This document shows, piece after piece, positions 32,256-45,400 of a stretch of 64,000 bases of DNA. The stretch lies in assembly GCA_001557505.1 (NCBI GenBank), contig LSAX01000002.1, forward strand, positions 1,860,001 to 1,924,000, written 5' to 3'. The first letter of the stretch is position 1; every line of letters starts with the position of its first letter. Under the pieces are notes generated by a model, which was given only the letters and a program-made list of their open reading frames with translations, was not told the origin of the DNA and made no database searches. Source of the DNA: Reticulascus tulasneorum. Taxonomy: Eukaryota; Ascomycota; Sordariomycetes; Glomerellales; Reticulascaceae. Both the position numbers and the translations under genes were made by a program.

Positions 32256-35200
32256 TCATACAGCAATCTTCTGTTCCACATACGGTCTAAGGGTGATAGG
32301 CGAGATCAGGCCGTAATCCTGCCTCTTCGCAACCCCGTAAACAACCGGGTCCGCAATCCTCAACCTATTTAGGAGCGTAGTAGCGACTTCGATCTCTAGT
32401 GTGTTTTCTCCCTCTTTCAGCCACTTCCCGATATTAAAGTCCGTATCAAGCTGATCCACTGCGGGCAGCGCCTCGCCGTTTATAATCAACCGCATAGAGC
32501 CCACAAACACTGGAACATTCAGCACCGCACCGGCGTGTGCTGGCCACGATGCAAGCGTGAACGACGTCTTATAAAGGCCGATACCAGACACGTCTGCGAG
32601 CTCTGGGATCAACGGCCATGCGATAAGAGTCTCGAGTGCCAGTGTGTGGTTGGTAATGACAGTGTCTGGAGAGTAGATGTCTGAAGTGGGCTGCCAGTCT
32701 TGCACATCGAGATTCCATCCCTTAAGCTCGAAGACAGCAGGCACTGAATCAATAGTAGTGGTAACCGATTCGCCATTGCTGAGCTTGGTGCTGAATGATC
32801 CAGTTTTGTTGGCACGGAGATAAAGACCATCATCCTCGCGAACGATGTCGAAGGCATCGGAGCTGGTAGCATGGATTGGTACTTCGTCAAGAGGAGCAAT
32901 GGTTATCATCCCAGCCTGGTACGCATCAAAGCTGACGTGGACCTTAATCTGAGTGTCGGAAACCTCTTCGTATTTGGCGATTGGAGTCACTTCGCCGGTC
33001 CAGAGGTTCAGCCACAACGGGACACCCTTTGATGATCGTCGCGGGAGTAGAACATCTGCTTCCACAGCAGAGACCTTTGTCTTTGTGGAGACGGCGTACG
33101 TCGCAGGGTGAGAAGCAACAAACAGGAAATGATCAAGGTCGCCATCAACTCGGTGGTAGTTGATCAACTGTGCGTTGTATTGGACTTCAGGCAGAACCCC
33201 AAGCTTGGGAATGCCTGTTGGAATATCTGCTCGGGTTGCCACGTTGGCAACGTTCGACAGAGACAGCATCTCGGCGAAGATGGATGTGAGCTTAGCATTC
33301 TGGCTAAACTCTTGCAGCTGCATGGGCCTGTTAGTACATATCTCAACACCAGGAGTTGATAGCACTTACACCGTATGCTCTAACAGAAGACCAGTTGCCT
33401 ACGATCAGAATAGGGAGGCCGGCCTTGGCAAAGCTCAGGATTTTCTCGGCAGAGTCCACCGACATGACAGTTGCTGCAGAAGCAAAGGTGTCTTCTTCGA
33501 ATGCGAGAACCTTGTAGGCAGGGCCATCTGGGTGCAGCCGCTTGTTCACAACTTTGGCGGTAGGTTCGTCCAGCTGCCCAGGTCCAATAATGTTAAGACT
33601 CCATCCTTGCATACTACAAATGAGTTAGTCTTTGCTGTCGTTACGTTTGAATGATCACTTACACTCCGCTGTCGGAAAACCAGGGGCTGTTATATCCAGC
33701 ACCAATGTAGCCCTTTTGCTCAAAGAACACGACATCGTGTTTCGGAATACCTACTTGTATGAGGTGTTGAATTCTGGTGAAGTACCCCATGACGTCCGAG
33801 GCATGCTTCCAGAGCGGAATACGTGGGCCCCACGATTCAGCGTATCCGATGTTGTTTCCATTGTATGGCGTGAAGGCGGCGAAACCAGGCCACTTGGTTT
33901 CCGGGGCGGTTTTGTAGGAGAAGCCGTGGAGGACCTGCATGTTGACGCCAGCCGTGAAGATGGGGTTGAGGGTCTGGAGCACTAAATCATGGTCAACTAA
34001 AGCCACGGGGGGAGAGGTGTTTGGAATACTTACGGAGATCCCATGTGATAGTGTAAGCAGAACCAGCAAAGGCACCAGCTTCATTGGACCTGATATTCTG
34101 CCCAGCAAAGTTGGCCGGGCCAGCGATAGATCTGTAGTCACCAAGATTCTTGAAGCCTAAGCTCTCGCCTTCCGGAATATCGACTTTGCCAGAAGCACTC
34201 ATCGCCATAGTAGGTAGACCGTACACCTGGGCACGGAACTTCATGTTCATCGCATTGGCCCAAGGCTTAATTACATCGATGTGGTTATCGATGTACATTT
34301 GGCCCAGAGTATCCCAGAAGTCGTTGATGACGCCCCGGTTGATCTCTTTATCGCTGAATGCGAACGCGACCTTCTGGTTCTCCATCGTGACGGCGGGCAG
34401 GTAGCGGAACAGGTCGTAACCCATGCGCTGCTTGAACTCGGCTCGGAGATCCGGGGTCCAGAGCGTGCTGTACTCCAACTCGATGGAATCCTCGAAGTAG
34501 GACCCTCCAATGTCGGATAGAACCGACTTCAGCTTTGGGTTCAGGATTGTGTCATCCCAGAAGTCCGTGATGGCCTTAATTCCGGCGACAGAGAAGTGAT
34601 CGATGACAGCGCCGTTAGGGACGCTGTGAACACCACCTTCAGGGAACTGTCCGCTTCCTCGCATTATGAAAGAGATGACAACCCAAGTCCCATTGTCTGG
34701 TGGTGTAAACTTCACTTTGCCGTCCTTAACAATGCAGGTCAGGCTCCGCAGGCTCTCAAACTCGAGCACAACGGGTATGGCGGTCGGCAAGCTAGTGTTG
34801 GCCACTTTGTACGCGTGGACAGCCAACAAGGTGGTATTGGTGACGCCGGGCTCGGCAGCTTTGTATGGTGGAGGCACTGGGCCATCGTAGATCTGGCCGC
34901 CTGTGACAACCACACGCCCAGTTGCAAGTTCCTTCCCGGCCGCTAGGTCATTGGCACCGACAGTAGGGGCTGCTGCAGGATACGATGGTCCGACTCCGTT
35001 GTCAATTTGAAACCCGAGGGATTTCGCATGGTCGCTGGCCGCTTGAACGGCCTCGATCCACGGGTCGGTTCCCCAACCATGGCCCGAGGGGTCAATCTCG
35101 ACGTAGACGCCGCGGTGGACGTCCTCGATCTCGGCACCGCCGAAGCCGGCATCGTACATCTGTTGAACCTCGGCCTTGATCTCCTCAGGGTCTACGAGAC

Positions 35201-35382
35201 CGTGTGGCCACCACCATCGTAGCATCGGTCGGGCAGACATCGGTGGTGCTTGGAAGGCAGACAGGAAGCCTGCTCCCGAGGCGGGCAGAGCGCCTTGGAG
35301 CCATGTTGCCTAGATGATGGTCAATACGTCTTACTCTATCACATCTCCCGGGCACCACGAGATGTAGACTCACAAGTGACAT
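32256..35382 (-). CDS. GH106-type alpha-L-rhamnosidase
   Basis: Five exons with introns at 35310-35373, 33982-34033, 33614-33662 and 33318-33368, about 965 residues. A 9-nt first exon (MSL) joins to TWLQGALPASG, then SARPMLRWWWPHG and the segment EEIKAEVQQMYDAGFGGAEI, a signature of glycoside hydrolase family 106. Later blocks (YFEDSIELEYSTLWTPDL, RAQVYGLPTMAMSASG, RSNEAGAFAGSAYTITWDLR) carry the conserved acidic residues of the barrel; the C-terminal third (TSFTLASWPAHAGAVLNV, GEALPAVDQLDTDFNIGKWL) is a beta-sandwich accessory module. GH106 enzymes remove L-rhamnose from pectic rhamnogalacturonan and rhamnosides. The N-terminus is a poor signal peptide, so secretion is uncertain; the tiny first exon may be misassigned. 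Confidence 0.85.
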
Positions 35383-36892
35383 GATAGCTTTGCTGCGCTA
35401 TCTCAACCGCTTTACCGTTTCAATTGGGCCGATCGGCTCTGTTCGCGTCCGATGGTAACAATATGCGATACCAAGAATGTACCGTTTACCAGACTGCGCG
35501 GGAACTGTGGCAATGCTCCTGTCGCAACAAACCCAGAACCCAGGCAGAAGGGCCTGGCCAGGGCTGGTCCTTATAAGATCCATCCTGGGAGGATGGACGC
35601 GTCCACAAAGACCGCAACATAACCCGCAGAGTCAATCGGCTCCATACCAAGCAGCTCGTGATCCCCATACCCAACCTGGAGAAAAAAAAACTGGCTCGCT
35701 CATGAATTGCACCGAGAAGGTCAGGATCCAGGGGAGGTGGAAGGTCAGCCCAAGCAACTGTAGGCCTAGCGTGGCAATTCCATGTGGGGAAATGTGCTGT
35801 TTTTAGAAACTTTTAGCAGAGATTGAGAGCGGGGTAAATTTTGCACAGAAGGCTCAACCTTCACACTACCCCAGTATTCCCCAAGTTTGCGGGGAATGTG
35901 GCTGTAGATGTTATGAGGGGAACTGGAGCTGACTGGGTGGCCCTCACCTGATGTTCCAGGGGCCGACGTCCGAGATTGGGGTGCTTTGCCTGATGCCCTT
36001 AGCACTTACGTAGGACCATGCAGCTTGGGGTCTAGTCTGTCTTAACCTCAAGGAGCTATCGAAAATGCACAAGCGTTGGGTATTTATCCGTAGGTGCTAG
36101 TCCTTGGCATTCGGTGGTAATGATGGCCGAAGAGGAAGGTCAACCACCCAGCTTACCTATGTGGGATAAGTGCCTTGCCTCTCTACCTTAGGTTGTTTTG
36201 TAAGAAACGGGTTCCTTTATGACGGCGAGGGTACGTGACCACTAGCAATAGCGTCTGTCTTTTGGCCAACACCTCATCTCCCCCGCCATCCACTCCCCCG
36301 TTATTCGGGTTCCTGGACCTCAGCCGCTCAGACCAGTGCTTTTAGAGCCATCATGACATAGTAGTTATGCGCATGGCTTCGCGGTATTGGCTTACGGGGA
36401 GGGACCCAGGAGACGGTCACGCTCGAAGGTCCCAGCGATCGTCGGTGGAGAGCTTTACCGAAGAGACTGGTCTAGTATGTTGTGCAGCATCACCATGCCC
36501 GAAAGATGTTAGCACCAGAAACAACACCGTGCTTTACCTCAGCAGCCAGCAGGTTAAAAATTTGTTAGGCATAACCAGCAACTCGGATCTGGCGGCATTA
36601 CGAGGCGGGGCAGATGCATGGAGAGAACGGTCGGTACTGAAATCTCGTCGACTACCACTAGACGGAGGACCGTGATGAAGGTGCGAGAAACTCAATTGGC
36701 CCGTAAATTAGACATTGTCGCTACTCAATCTACCTCACCCCGAGAGCTAGTGGAAAGAGTTAACCGGGAGATTACCAGGAGGCGGCGCTGACTTGGATGG
36801 AGAGAACTCACTGTGAGGACCATGCAACTCCATCGGTGACGACTGATCTCTTCTTGCCACAATGGCCCGCAAGGATTCCGAGCCTTGATGCT
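35383..36892. other. 1.5-kb intergenic region upstream of the rhamnosidase
   Basis: Holds the rhamnosidase promoter on the left and the 3' flank of the Clp1 gene on the right. Plus-strand open frames at 35477-35806 and 36367-36675 have no recognisable domain. No repeat or RNA gene was seen. Confidence 0.45.
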
Positions 36893-38432
36893 TCAACCCA
36901 ACAAGTTGATGTGAGGCTTGGGCCACTGTCCCCAGAGAAGTGGGCGATCACCCAGCCGCCCACTAACCGGCGCCAGAATCTTGATCTTCCGTTTGTCCTT
37001 GTCCACGTCTGCTACATACACAAATCCCATCACATTGGCCGTTCGAATGGTTTCCAGTGGATCCTTGATCGAGGCGTGCACAATCGCCAACGTCCAATGC
37101 GCCATAAGAGGCGACGGATCGGCGCGTACGATTCCATCGTCACTACCGCCGTACATCGAGTCTTGAACAGTCAGTGCGGTGTTGCAGAAAGGGTTGGAGA
37201 GCGCGAAACAGGGAAAGGGACTTACAATCTCCAAGTCTGTAGATAGTCAGACTATCGAAGTCAACTTGCTGCGTGGTCGGGCTCAATGTTCGCCCAACGG
37301 TGCCGAAGAAGTAATCCTTGATGGACGCCTCGCAAATATTCTGGATGAAGTCCTCGTCCCTCTCCACCACCCCTTCGGATTTGTCGAGTAGAATAACGTG
37401 TACGGCTTCATCCAAGCTGGTTTTCTCCGTTGAGAACCGCCGGGTCAGCTCAGAATTCATGCGCGATGAACCCAGAACGATGATGATGTTTACTGCCGCA
37501 ACCGTTAGTGCTTACATCAGATCTGGAGGAGCCGTGACATTGTACCTGAGAGCTCCTCGACAATGTGGGCTAGAACCTCCATCCCGGCCTTGTTCTTCTC
37601 GTTCAGTCCAGGGGTATCAATGATCATCCCCGAACTTTTCACGTCCGGATCCTGTGAGAACCGCGACGTGGCACTTCCAGCCATTCGGCTGACGAGCTGA
37701 CGAAACATTGGGACATCCTCATCCGGGCTGGATCTTCCATAGTAGAACGCCAGTGGCAGCTTGACGGGTACCTGGTTAGGACCACTGGTCGGCGTAGTAC
37801 CCCAGCCATCAACTGACTCGACATCCATAATCGTCGCGAAAACACTTGCGCTCAGCGTCCCTGGCGGCGTTAACATGCCCTCCTTGGGATCCGTATTGAC
37901 CACCAACGGCTGTGCACCCATTCTGGTCGCATAGCTTACCAAAGACCGCACAACACTCGTCTTGCCTGTCATCGGCGGGCCACAAATCATGACCCGTGGA
38001 CCCTCGCCCCGCCGGGATTGTGCACTCTGTCGCAACGCTGACAGCTTGAAGTGTAGATTCAGGTATGAGTTCATGGGCGACTCCTCCGGCCGCGGGTATT
38101 CCGCCATAAATTCGTCATCGGGGGTGCCTTCAACCTCGATCTCGCACCCACGGAGGGTAAGGATCTTGGACTTGATGCCGCTGAAACGATAGGTCCTCTG
38201 GAGAGCAAGTTCGGTGCCGTCTTTCTCTGCGGTGCCTGATAGAAGCTTGACTGATATGGAAGCGCCAAGTGCGACTTCGAATCGCCATTCCCAGAAGGCC
38301 TGTAGCCTATATGTTCGAGTGCTCACGGCATTGGGTAGCTGTGTCGTTGACCTCTTGTTAGCTGCGGCGATCTCAGGGTTTGAGAGGGAAACGTGCCGGT
38401 GCAATAATCTGGCCCAAGCCAGGAATGGACAT
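36893..38432 (-). CDS. CLP1: Clp1, mRNA cleavage/polyadenylation factor (polynucleotide-kinase fold)
   Basis: The protein contains FWEWRFEVALGASISVKLLSG, TAEKDGTELALQRTYRFSGIKSK, the P-loop GPPMTGKTS, PLVVNTDPKEGMLTPPGTLSA, SGMIIDTPGLNEKNKAGMEV and the C-terminal DYSMYGGSDDG: the Clp1 family of cleavage factor IA/CF II, acting in the nucleus in pre-mRNA 3' processing. The P-loop reads GPPMTGKTS. Clear introns lie at 37493-37545 and 37162-37225. The Clp1-typical start MSIPGLGQIIAP is at 38432 but sits in a different frame from the main exon; a 31-nt intron (GTTTCC to GCAG, about 38362-38392) would join them, which is very short. Alternatively a small indel is present, or translation starts elsewhere (in-frame Met at 38551 with a non-homologous leader). 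Confidence 0.87.
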
Positions 38433-41400
38433 ATTGTTGTCAGCCGGCGTCCATATGAGGGGGACTGAGAATGTTCTAAGAAAGAAGAAAGAATCTGAGA
38501 GAGCTTTGCTCTGTGGTTGCGCTTTTGATTGGGAAAGGAAAAGCTGGACAATTATTAGGAAGTTTCGCCGACAAAGATTCAGAAGGCCGAAATCGCCAAA
38601 CTCGGTGGCCCGTGCGGCAGCTCTAGTGGGGGTTCTCCACCAAAGTGGAGACGGTAACTTTTTATGGGCTGATACTATTGTCTCTTTTTAGAAGAGCCTT
38701 GGTGGGAGTTTGCGGTCCGTGAAATGGGCAAGATTGAAAGTTGCGTAGAGCTCTAATACTACTTGGACGGCCGTCGCTAATTATCACAGTTCTCCCTGCA
38801 AGGGTAGCTGGCGAAGCCTGTTAGGATCTGCTAGCTGGCGGTTTCGCCCGTCACGTGCACCGAATTGCATCCTGATTGTTTCCCTCAACTTCGCTGCCTC
38901 TCACCCGTCCGCTAGGTGACATAACTTAGGTAATAGTATATACCTTATACTAAGACTTCTATTAGCATTCATAGTTTGCTTTCAATGGCATGTACAATGA
39001 AATTGCCCTTTCTAATGTTTATAAGAACGGTTTTGTTATTAAAATCACAATCACAGCCCACTCACTGCCCAGCTCGACACTCTTGTTAATAATGGTCTTC
39101 ATCACTTCCAAGAGTGCAACTGACTGTGTCCTCTGCGCCTTAGGTATTTGCAAGAACTATACTTAGACTAGTATCAATGTCACTGGTGCCAAGCTGCCTA
39201 AGATAAACATTCACCTGCCTTCCGGTGGTGCAGTGCTCAATATACGATTGTTGAGAATCGGGGAGGATATAATTAAAGTTGAGTAGACATGACTAGACTA
39301 TAGCGGACTGACCAATTGAGAATTGAGACTTCTTAGGCAGTGCATAATTCTGCCTTGAGGTTAAAAAGCAATGTCGAGCACTACAAGACGCATCACTGGA
39401 GCACGCATCTAACAGCCCCAAGTTCCAGTTGTCCCCACGTACTTGATAAATAATATACTCAACTGCGCAGCGACGTCTTTAAAAAGGAGGGAAATCATAA
39501 GATAGGATCTCCAGCATCATTGAGCCCTTCGCGTTAACCTTTTGGCGAAGCCCACAAGAGCACCCAGACTCAACCCACCATCATTGAGAATTTTGAACTG
39601 ACTTCAGCAAATCGAGTCTCTTTGAGCGCTAAGATATTGGGTAAAAAGAAGTGGCACAGCCAACCAGCCAATGGCTGGAAGATGTGCTTTGTTAGATGAG
39701 CCGTCGCCGCGCTCTATACAAGTCGCCTACAAACTTGGAGTCCGGGTTCAACCCTGCGTGACCAGCGGCTGAGGACATGCTGAAACTCACCAACTGGTCG
39801 TAGGTTCAGTCTGGGTCTTCCAAGAGATGACTGTGGCGTATCACCTGCTATGGTCAATATCGACGGCTCCCTGGATTGGGACTGCTCACGACTTGCGGAA
39901 GAGCACTAGCTTTCATTACGTGGTCAATTCCAGGCCGAAGACCCCATCTACGCCTACCTCCTCCTCCGGGGACTTGATATCATACATGACCACAAAGACA
40001 CGAATACCGCCGGTGACGTTTGCATGATTCTTTGCGCATAGGCTTGAAGTACAGCAGGAAGCGGCCCCGACATTGACATCCTGCCCGCTGTACTTCCCTC
40101 GCAACGCCGGCCATGGACTCCTTTCGTGCTTCGCTGGATTGCCACCTAGATACTGGACCTGACCCGGTCGCGTGGCCTAAGAAGGTTACAATCTGATGCA
40201 GTCCAACCAGACAGAGATCGATGGGCGGATTGGGGAGTGTTTGTTTCGGACGGCATGGTGCGAAGCCACACACCAAAAACGGCTTGCCCACCTGCGGTGT
40301 CCACAGGGAGTCCGTCGCGCTGCTAGCACCAGGGATAGTATTTGCGGATATTTTCTATCACCTGGTAGATGTAAAAAAGGACGCCCAGCACGCGTCAGTG
40401 AGATCACGCCACTTCTGGCCTTTTTCCGTCTCATCTCCTATGACGGTGGTCAGTATTCAAGTGCCGCCGCCGCAAGCCAGTGCAGCAGTCTTCCTGAACT
40501 GGAATCTCTTCAACGAACGTCACATTCATCTCCAAGATCGGCCTTGTCTAATGGACTTGTGGGCATGCCGACGGTGCTGTTCCCGATCACAGACATCCAA
40601 GCCTATTTCGCCCCAAATTTCAAGGGCTTCACCACCTTGGGACTACTAGTGGAGTGGTATCTCAGCCACATTTCAAGGTATCAGACTTCCACGACGCTAC
40701 CCGCGCAACTTATCGGGACGCCATCATATAGATCGCCCCGAACACGGGCCTCTCAAGTATTTTCGAATTTTCAAGACGGGGTCGTTCGTGGGCATGGGCC
40801 CGTGGCGGTTGAGATTAGAGATATCTTGTGCGTCGTGAAGAAACGTAACTTTCCTGTTTTCGAAAAGCTGGGAACACTACGTATTAGTTAGTAGCTACCG
40901 CGTACCAGTGGTATTGAACGGCGAGGTGCACGAGCTTCTCGGGTCCAGCAAGGCCAGGCCCATCCATACCCATATTTAGGGCTGGTATGGGGTTACATCG
41001 TGTTAGTGTATAGTGGGAAATGGCAGGGAGAATGGTCTCCGGCGCTACCTCTCCCCTGCCTGGCCTGATAGCCACCAGCGCGAGTGCGACCTCATGGTTC
41101 AAGTTCCATCTGCTGCAGGGTGGAAATCGATGGATTTCAAGGAAACGGATGGCACCCGATCTGCTACCTAGTTGCTTAGCTACGTGTGTAATCTTCAGAA
41201 TTAGGAAATGGGTCGAAACTAGCCAGTATTGTTTGTATCAATAGATCAGGATCAGCCGCGCTAGACCTTTCCCAAATCACTTCCGCGTACCTAGTCCTCC
41301 CATTTGTTTGCACCCATCAGAACATTTGAGCCAGGATGGCGGGGTCGTCATTCAATTTTGTCGCCAAACACCAGGCTCACAGAGAAGCGTTGGGGGGTAC

Positions 41401-42412
41401 GCAACCGCTTCCAAAAAGAGGATGTAGGCCGGGAATTCCACCATTCCACGGAGCGAGGTTGCATTGAGGGAATGCGACACAGATATCATATTTTGATCTG
41501 GGTGTTGGAACAATGCGACGTTGAATGACCGATCTGCAAGACGCTCGCTTGCCGTAGAGGCGGCAGAGATTTGTTATCTTTCGGCTTCTCTCCCGCCCTG
41601 CTTACGCCGTGCTTCTTTTCAATAAATCTGTAATCTGTAAGTGCCCTGGGCTATGCAAGGGGGCCATGAAGGCTAAGCTTTTTCGTGGCGCCGCCTAGTC
41701 CTATCAAATTTGTGTGGCCACTACATACATCTCTCTGTACTTTGTACTTTCGTACCGCTCCCTTACTAAGTAATTACACGGTATCCTACCGCGGACCTTT
41801 TGCGCCATGAGCCAAGTTTGAACAATGCACTACTCGAATAGCGTGCTACCATCAGTCATAGTTCGCAGCATTGGTCCCTAGTGATAAGCTGAGCTGACCT
41901 GAGCTGAGCGTTGCCTCGCATATGCATGCATCAGAGCTTCTAGACCCCCCACGCGGGCCTATCGCACTGCCGTATTGGCTACCAGGTTTCCGGCGCTTCC
42001 AATATATGCATGACTGTTGCACTGCTCGATCGAGAATCCCATCACGGAAAGACTGAAGAAAAAAAAGAAAGGCAAAGAGAGGGCGCTGATTTCCACTAGC
42101 TCTGGCGTTTGAAGGTCTTTTGGGGGCCTGGGCCATGGCTATTGGCCAATGTTTGCTTGCTCGCTCTACCTTGGGATGGCACCCTCAGGTCCCAAGGGAG
42201 ACTCTCACCCCTCAGATCTTATTCGATGCTATGTTAGTTCATAGCTCGCCACGATCGCCGTGCGTTTCCTTCTTCCTTTTTCCTCTTTCTGTTCGTTTGG
42301 CCACTCATCGCGTTCTGTCTCTCCTTCTTGTGAATTGGGTGTACGTTCATTGAGTCTACGAACGAAGCATCGTTATGTCCTCTCCTTAAGAAGGCTCCCC
42401 TTGATTACCACG
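38433..42412. other. 4-kb gene-poor region
   Basis: AT-rich from about 38880 to 39650, with no transposon domain or terminal repeats recognised. An open frame of 231 codons at 40196-40891 (+) and an overlapping one at 40221-40649 have patches that look protein-like (PITDIQAYFAPNFKGFTTLG) but no known family, and could be a decayed gene. A T-loop-like word at about 39750 does not fold as a tRNA. The last 300 bp are the promoter of the propeller/oxidase gene. Confidence 0.4.
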
Positions 42413-45400
42413 ATGATTGTTGTCCTGTATGTGCTGTTGGCACTCTTGCCAGCGCTTGTCCATTCCCTTAGTTCTACAGACGAAATCCAAGATGCGGTAT
42501 GTCAAGCCCAGCTCTCCACTGGCCCATCATCCTATCATATTCGAGCACACGAGCAAGCAGAAACTTACCGAACGATCAGGACGGACCACAATCGGGCTAC
42601 CTGCCCAACCACAATATGGATCCCACAAAGCTGAGCGGCTACACCATTCCTTGGACCAAGGTATTCAATACCAACGAGTATTTCTATGCCAAGCCTCTCG
42701 TCTACACGCCTAGTGGTTCAACCACCGAACTTGTCGTCCTCGTGTCAAGCCAGAACATTATCCGTGTTCTGGATGGTGCAACCGGCGCCGTCGTTTTCTC
42801 CCGTACCCTAGACCCGCCCTTCAAGTCCGTGGACAGCTCCTGCGGGGATATCCCGAACACGGTTGGCATTACTGGGACGCCAATCATCGACCCGGCTACA
42901 GAAATTATGTATTTCTACGCAAAAAGCTACAAGGGTGGTGTCGTTGGTCCTGCTGGGACAATCAACGGTTTGTGAGGCACAACTATATCCCATAATATAT
43001 ATACTGATCCGCATCCTGAAGGCAAGTACCAGCTGTACGCTGTCAAGCTACCTGGTCTGCAAGATGCTCCCGGCTTCCCGGTAAGCATCGAAGGAAAGAA
43101 CGCCAACAACGACAGAACACGGTACATTGTCGGCGGAACAATACTGCAGCGTCCTAGTCTTGTGTTTGTGGGGAACACCATCGTTGCGGGATTTGGGGGT
43201 CATTGCGATAACTTCAACTACACCGGGATGCTTGTCTCCGTCAGCAAGACAACAGGTGTTGGCGTCACTAATGTGGTAGCCATGGTGGCTGCGCCGGGTA
43301 CGAACCCCATCTCCACGTCTGGATAATATGGGATGGGACGGCTGACTGAATGAATAAAGGAGCACCATCTCCGCAACCTACAGATATCCAAGATCAGACT
43401 GGTGGGAAAGCTGGTATCTGGCAGTTTGGGATGGGTCTTGCTGTTGATGCCCCGAATAGCCGCGTCTTTTTTGTGACAGGGTGAGCGACTACCCTGCAAC
43501 TGATTACCCAAGGCCTCTAATTAAGAAATTTTCTAGAAATGGACGCGGACCAGGTGTCAATGGTGCAGGCGTGCCCGTAAGTGGCAAGATCCCGATCAGC
43601 ACCCTGGAACAAGTTGTAGCCGACTTCTCTGTAGACGGCTCATCCGGCGCCCTGACGCAGAAAGACTACTTTATGCCGTGGGATTACGACCAACTCAACG
43701 GAGGCGACCGGGACTTCGGATCTTGTGGCGTCGCATTGCTAGATCCTGCTCCCTTTTCTGGTGGTGGCGTGAAACGTATTGCCATTGCTGCAGGGAAGAA
43801 TGGAAAGGTAAGAAGGTGCCAAGACGCTAACCATGGAAATGTTAGTTTGCAAAGGCTCTTACTGATAAACACTATCATGCTAGGTCTATATTATGGACGC
43901 TGATAATCTTGGCGGATTCATGAACGGTAAAGTTTTCAATCTCTCGTCGATAAGCGTGGTCCTAACGTGGTACAGGTGCCGGAGGTCGTGATAGTGGTAG
44001 GCAGCACGACAGACTCTGCATCTTAGAGACTTTGCTGATAGACGTACAGTGCTCCAGATCATCTCTTCTTCATCGTCATTTTTCGGTGGAGTTGCCAGCT
44101 ATCCTTTGGAGGGAGGGTACATTTAGTAAGTGAATCCGGATTTACCCCTAATCGTTACTAACCCTATCTAAAGCTTCTGCCCGACCGGCGACTCGTTGTA
44201 CGCCTACAAGCTAGCATTTGACGGGACCGGAAAACCAACATTCAATCTGGCCGGTAAAACTGCCATGGTCTTCTCCGGAAAGGGAATCCCAACCGTCACC
44301 AGTCTTAATGGGAAAGCAGGCACCGCAATCGTAGGCTTACACCGCTCTGATTCTCTGAATTTGGAGAAACTCTACTGACTTATTGCACTTCAAGGTGTGG
44401 CTCTCTGACGTAAACCAAGGTCTGGTCGCGTATAGCGCCGTGCCTGTCAACGGGGTCCTGCAGCCTCTTCCTCTCCCTCCGACTGGCAGGCTCGGCAAGG
44501 CTCAGCGTCCAGCGTTTGGGAACACCAGAGTCTACACCACGGCCAGCAACAAGATATTTATGCTCGCGGGGCCGGGTGTACCACCGCCTCCACCACCGAT
44601 CAGTTCGACGTCGATTCCGATCAGTTCGTCGACTTCCCAGTTGGTCAGCTCCAGTTCGAGCCCAACTTCGAGTTCCACGGTTTCAAAGCCTTTAACCACC
44701 ACTTCAACTTCTCAAATCTTGTCGACATCAAAACCCCCATCAACCTCTTCGTCAACATTGCCAATATCATCAACGTCCAAGCCTTCAACTTCAAGCATAC
44801 TTTCAAGTACCTCAAGCTCCTTGATCTCCTCGAAGCCAACCAGCTCATTATCATCGAGCACACCTTCCACCTCAACTGTACGAAGTTCGAGCAGCATAAT
44901 GCTCTCAACATCTACCAAAACTACGTCCCCAGCTTCCACTCCTACAATACCAGCTGGGAAACTCCGGACTTTCAATTGGAATGTCGGATGGGTGAGAGCG
45001 GCGCCTGACGGATTCACGCGACCATTCGTTGGTATCAACGGGCAGTGGCCATGCCCGCCGCTTGATGTCAACATTGGAGATACCATTAAGCTAAATATTT
45101 ATAATGGTTTGGGCAACGAAAGTACAGCCATTCACTTCCATGGAATTTTCCAGAAAGATACGAATTATGCCGACGGCCCGGCTATGGTGACCCAGTGTCC
45201 AATTCCTCCAGGAGAGTGTACGTCCCCGAATACCGCCGTCCCACTCATAAAGTTTCTGAGCTAATATGAGTGTAGCCTTCGTTTATCAATTCAGAGTAAG
45301 CGAATCTAGTTAGGAAGGCCGCGCTTGAGAACGTTCGCTGATCTTCATAGCTTCTCCAATCAGGCACATACTGGTATCACGCGCACATTGGTGGCCAGTA

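Noticed and set aside
37517..38551. Clp1 start at the Met at 38551
   Set aside because: The leader has no resemblance to Clp1, whereas MSIPGLGQ at 38432 does; kept only as an alternative.
39740..39775. tRNA-like T-loop (GGGTTCAACCC)
   Set aside because: The flanking five-base stems do not pair and no acceptor, D or anticodon arm can be drawn around it.
44645..45086. Long minus-strand open frames
   Set aside because: They are the antisense of the Ser/Thr linker; codon bias of TCN/ACN gives stop-free antisense frames.
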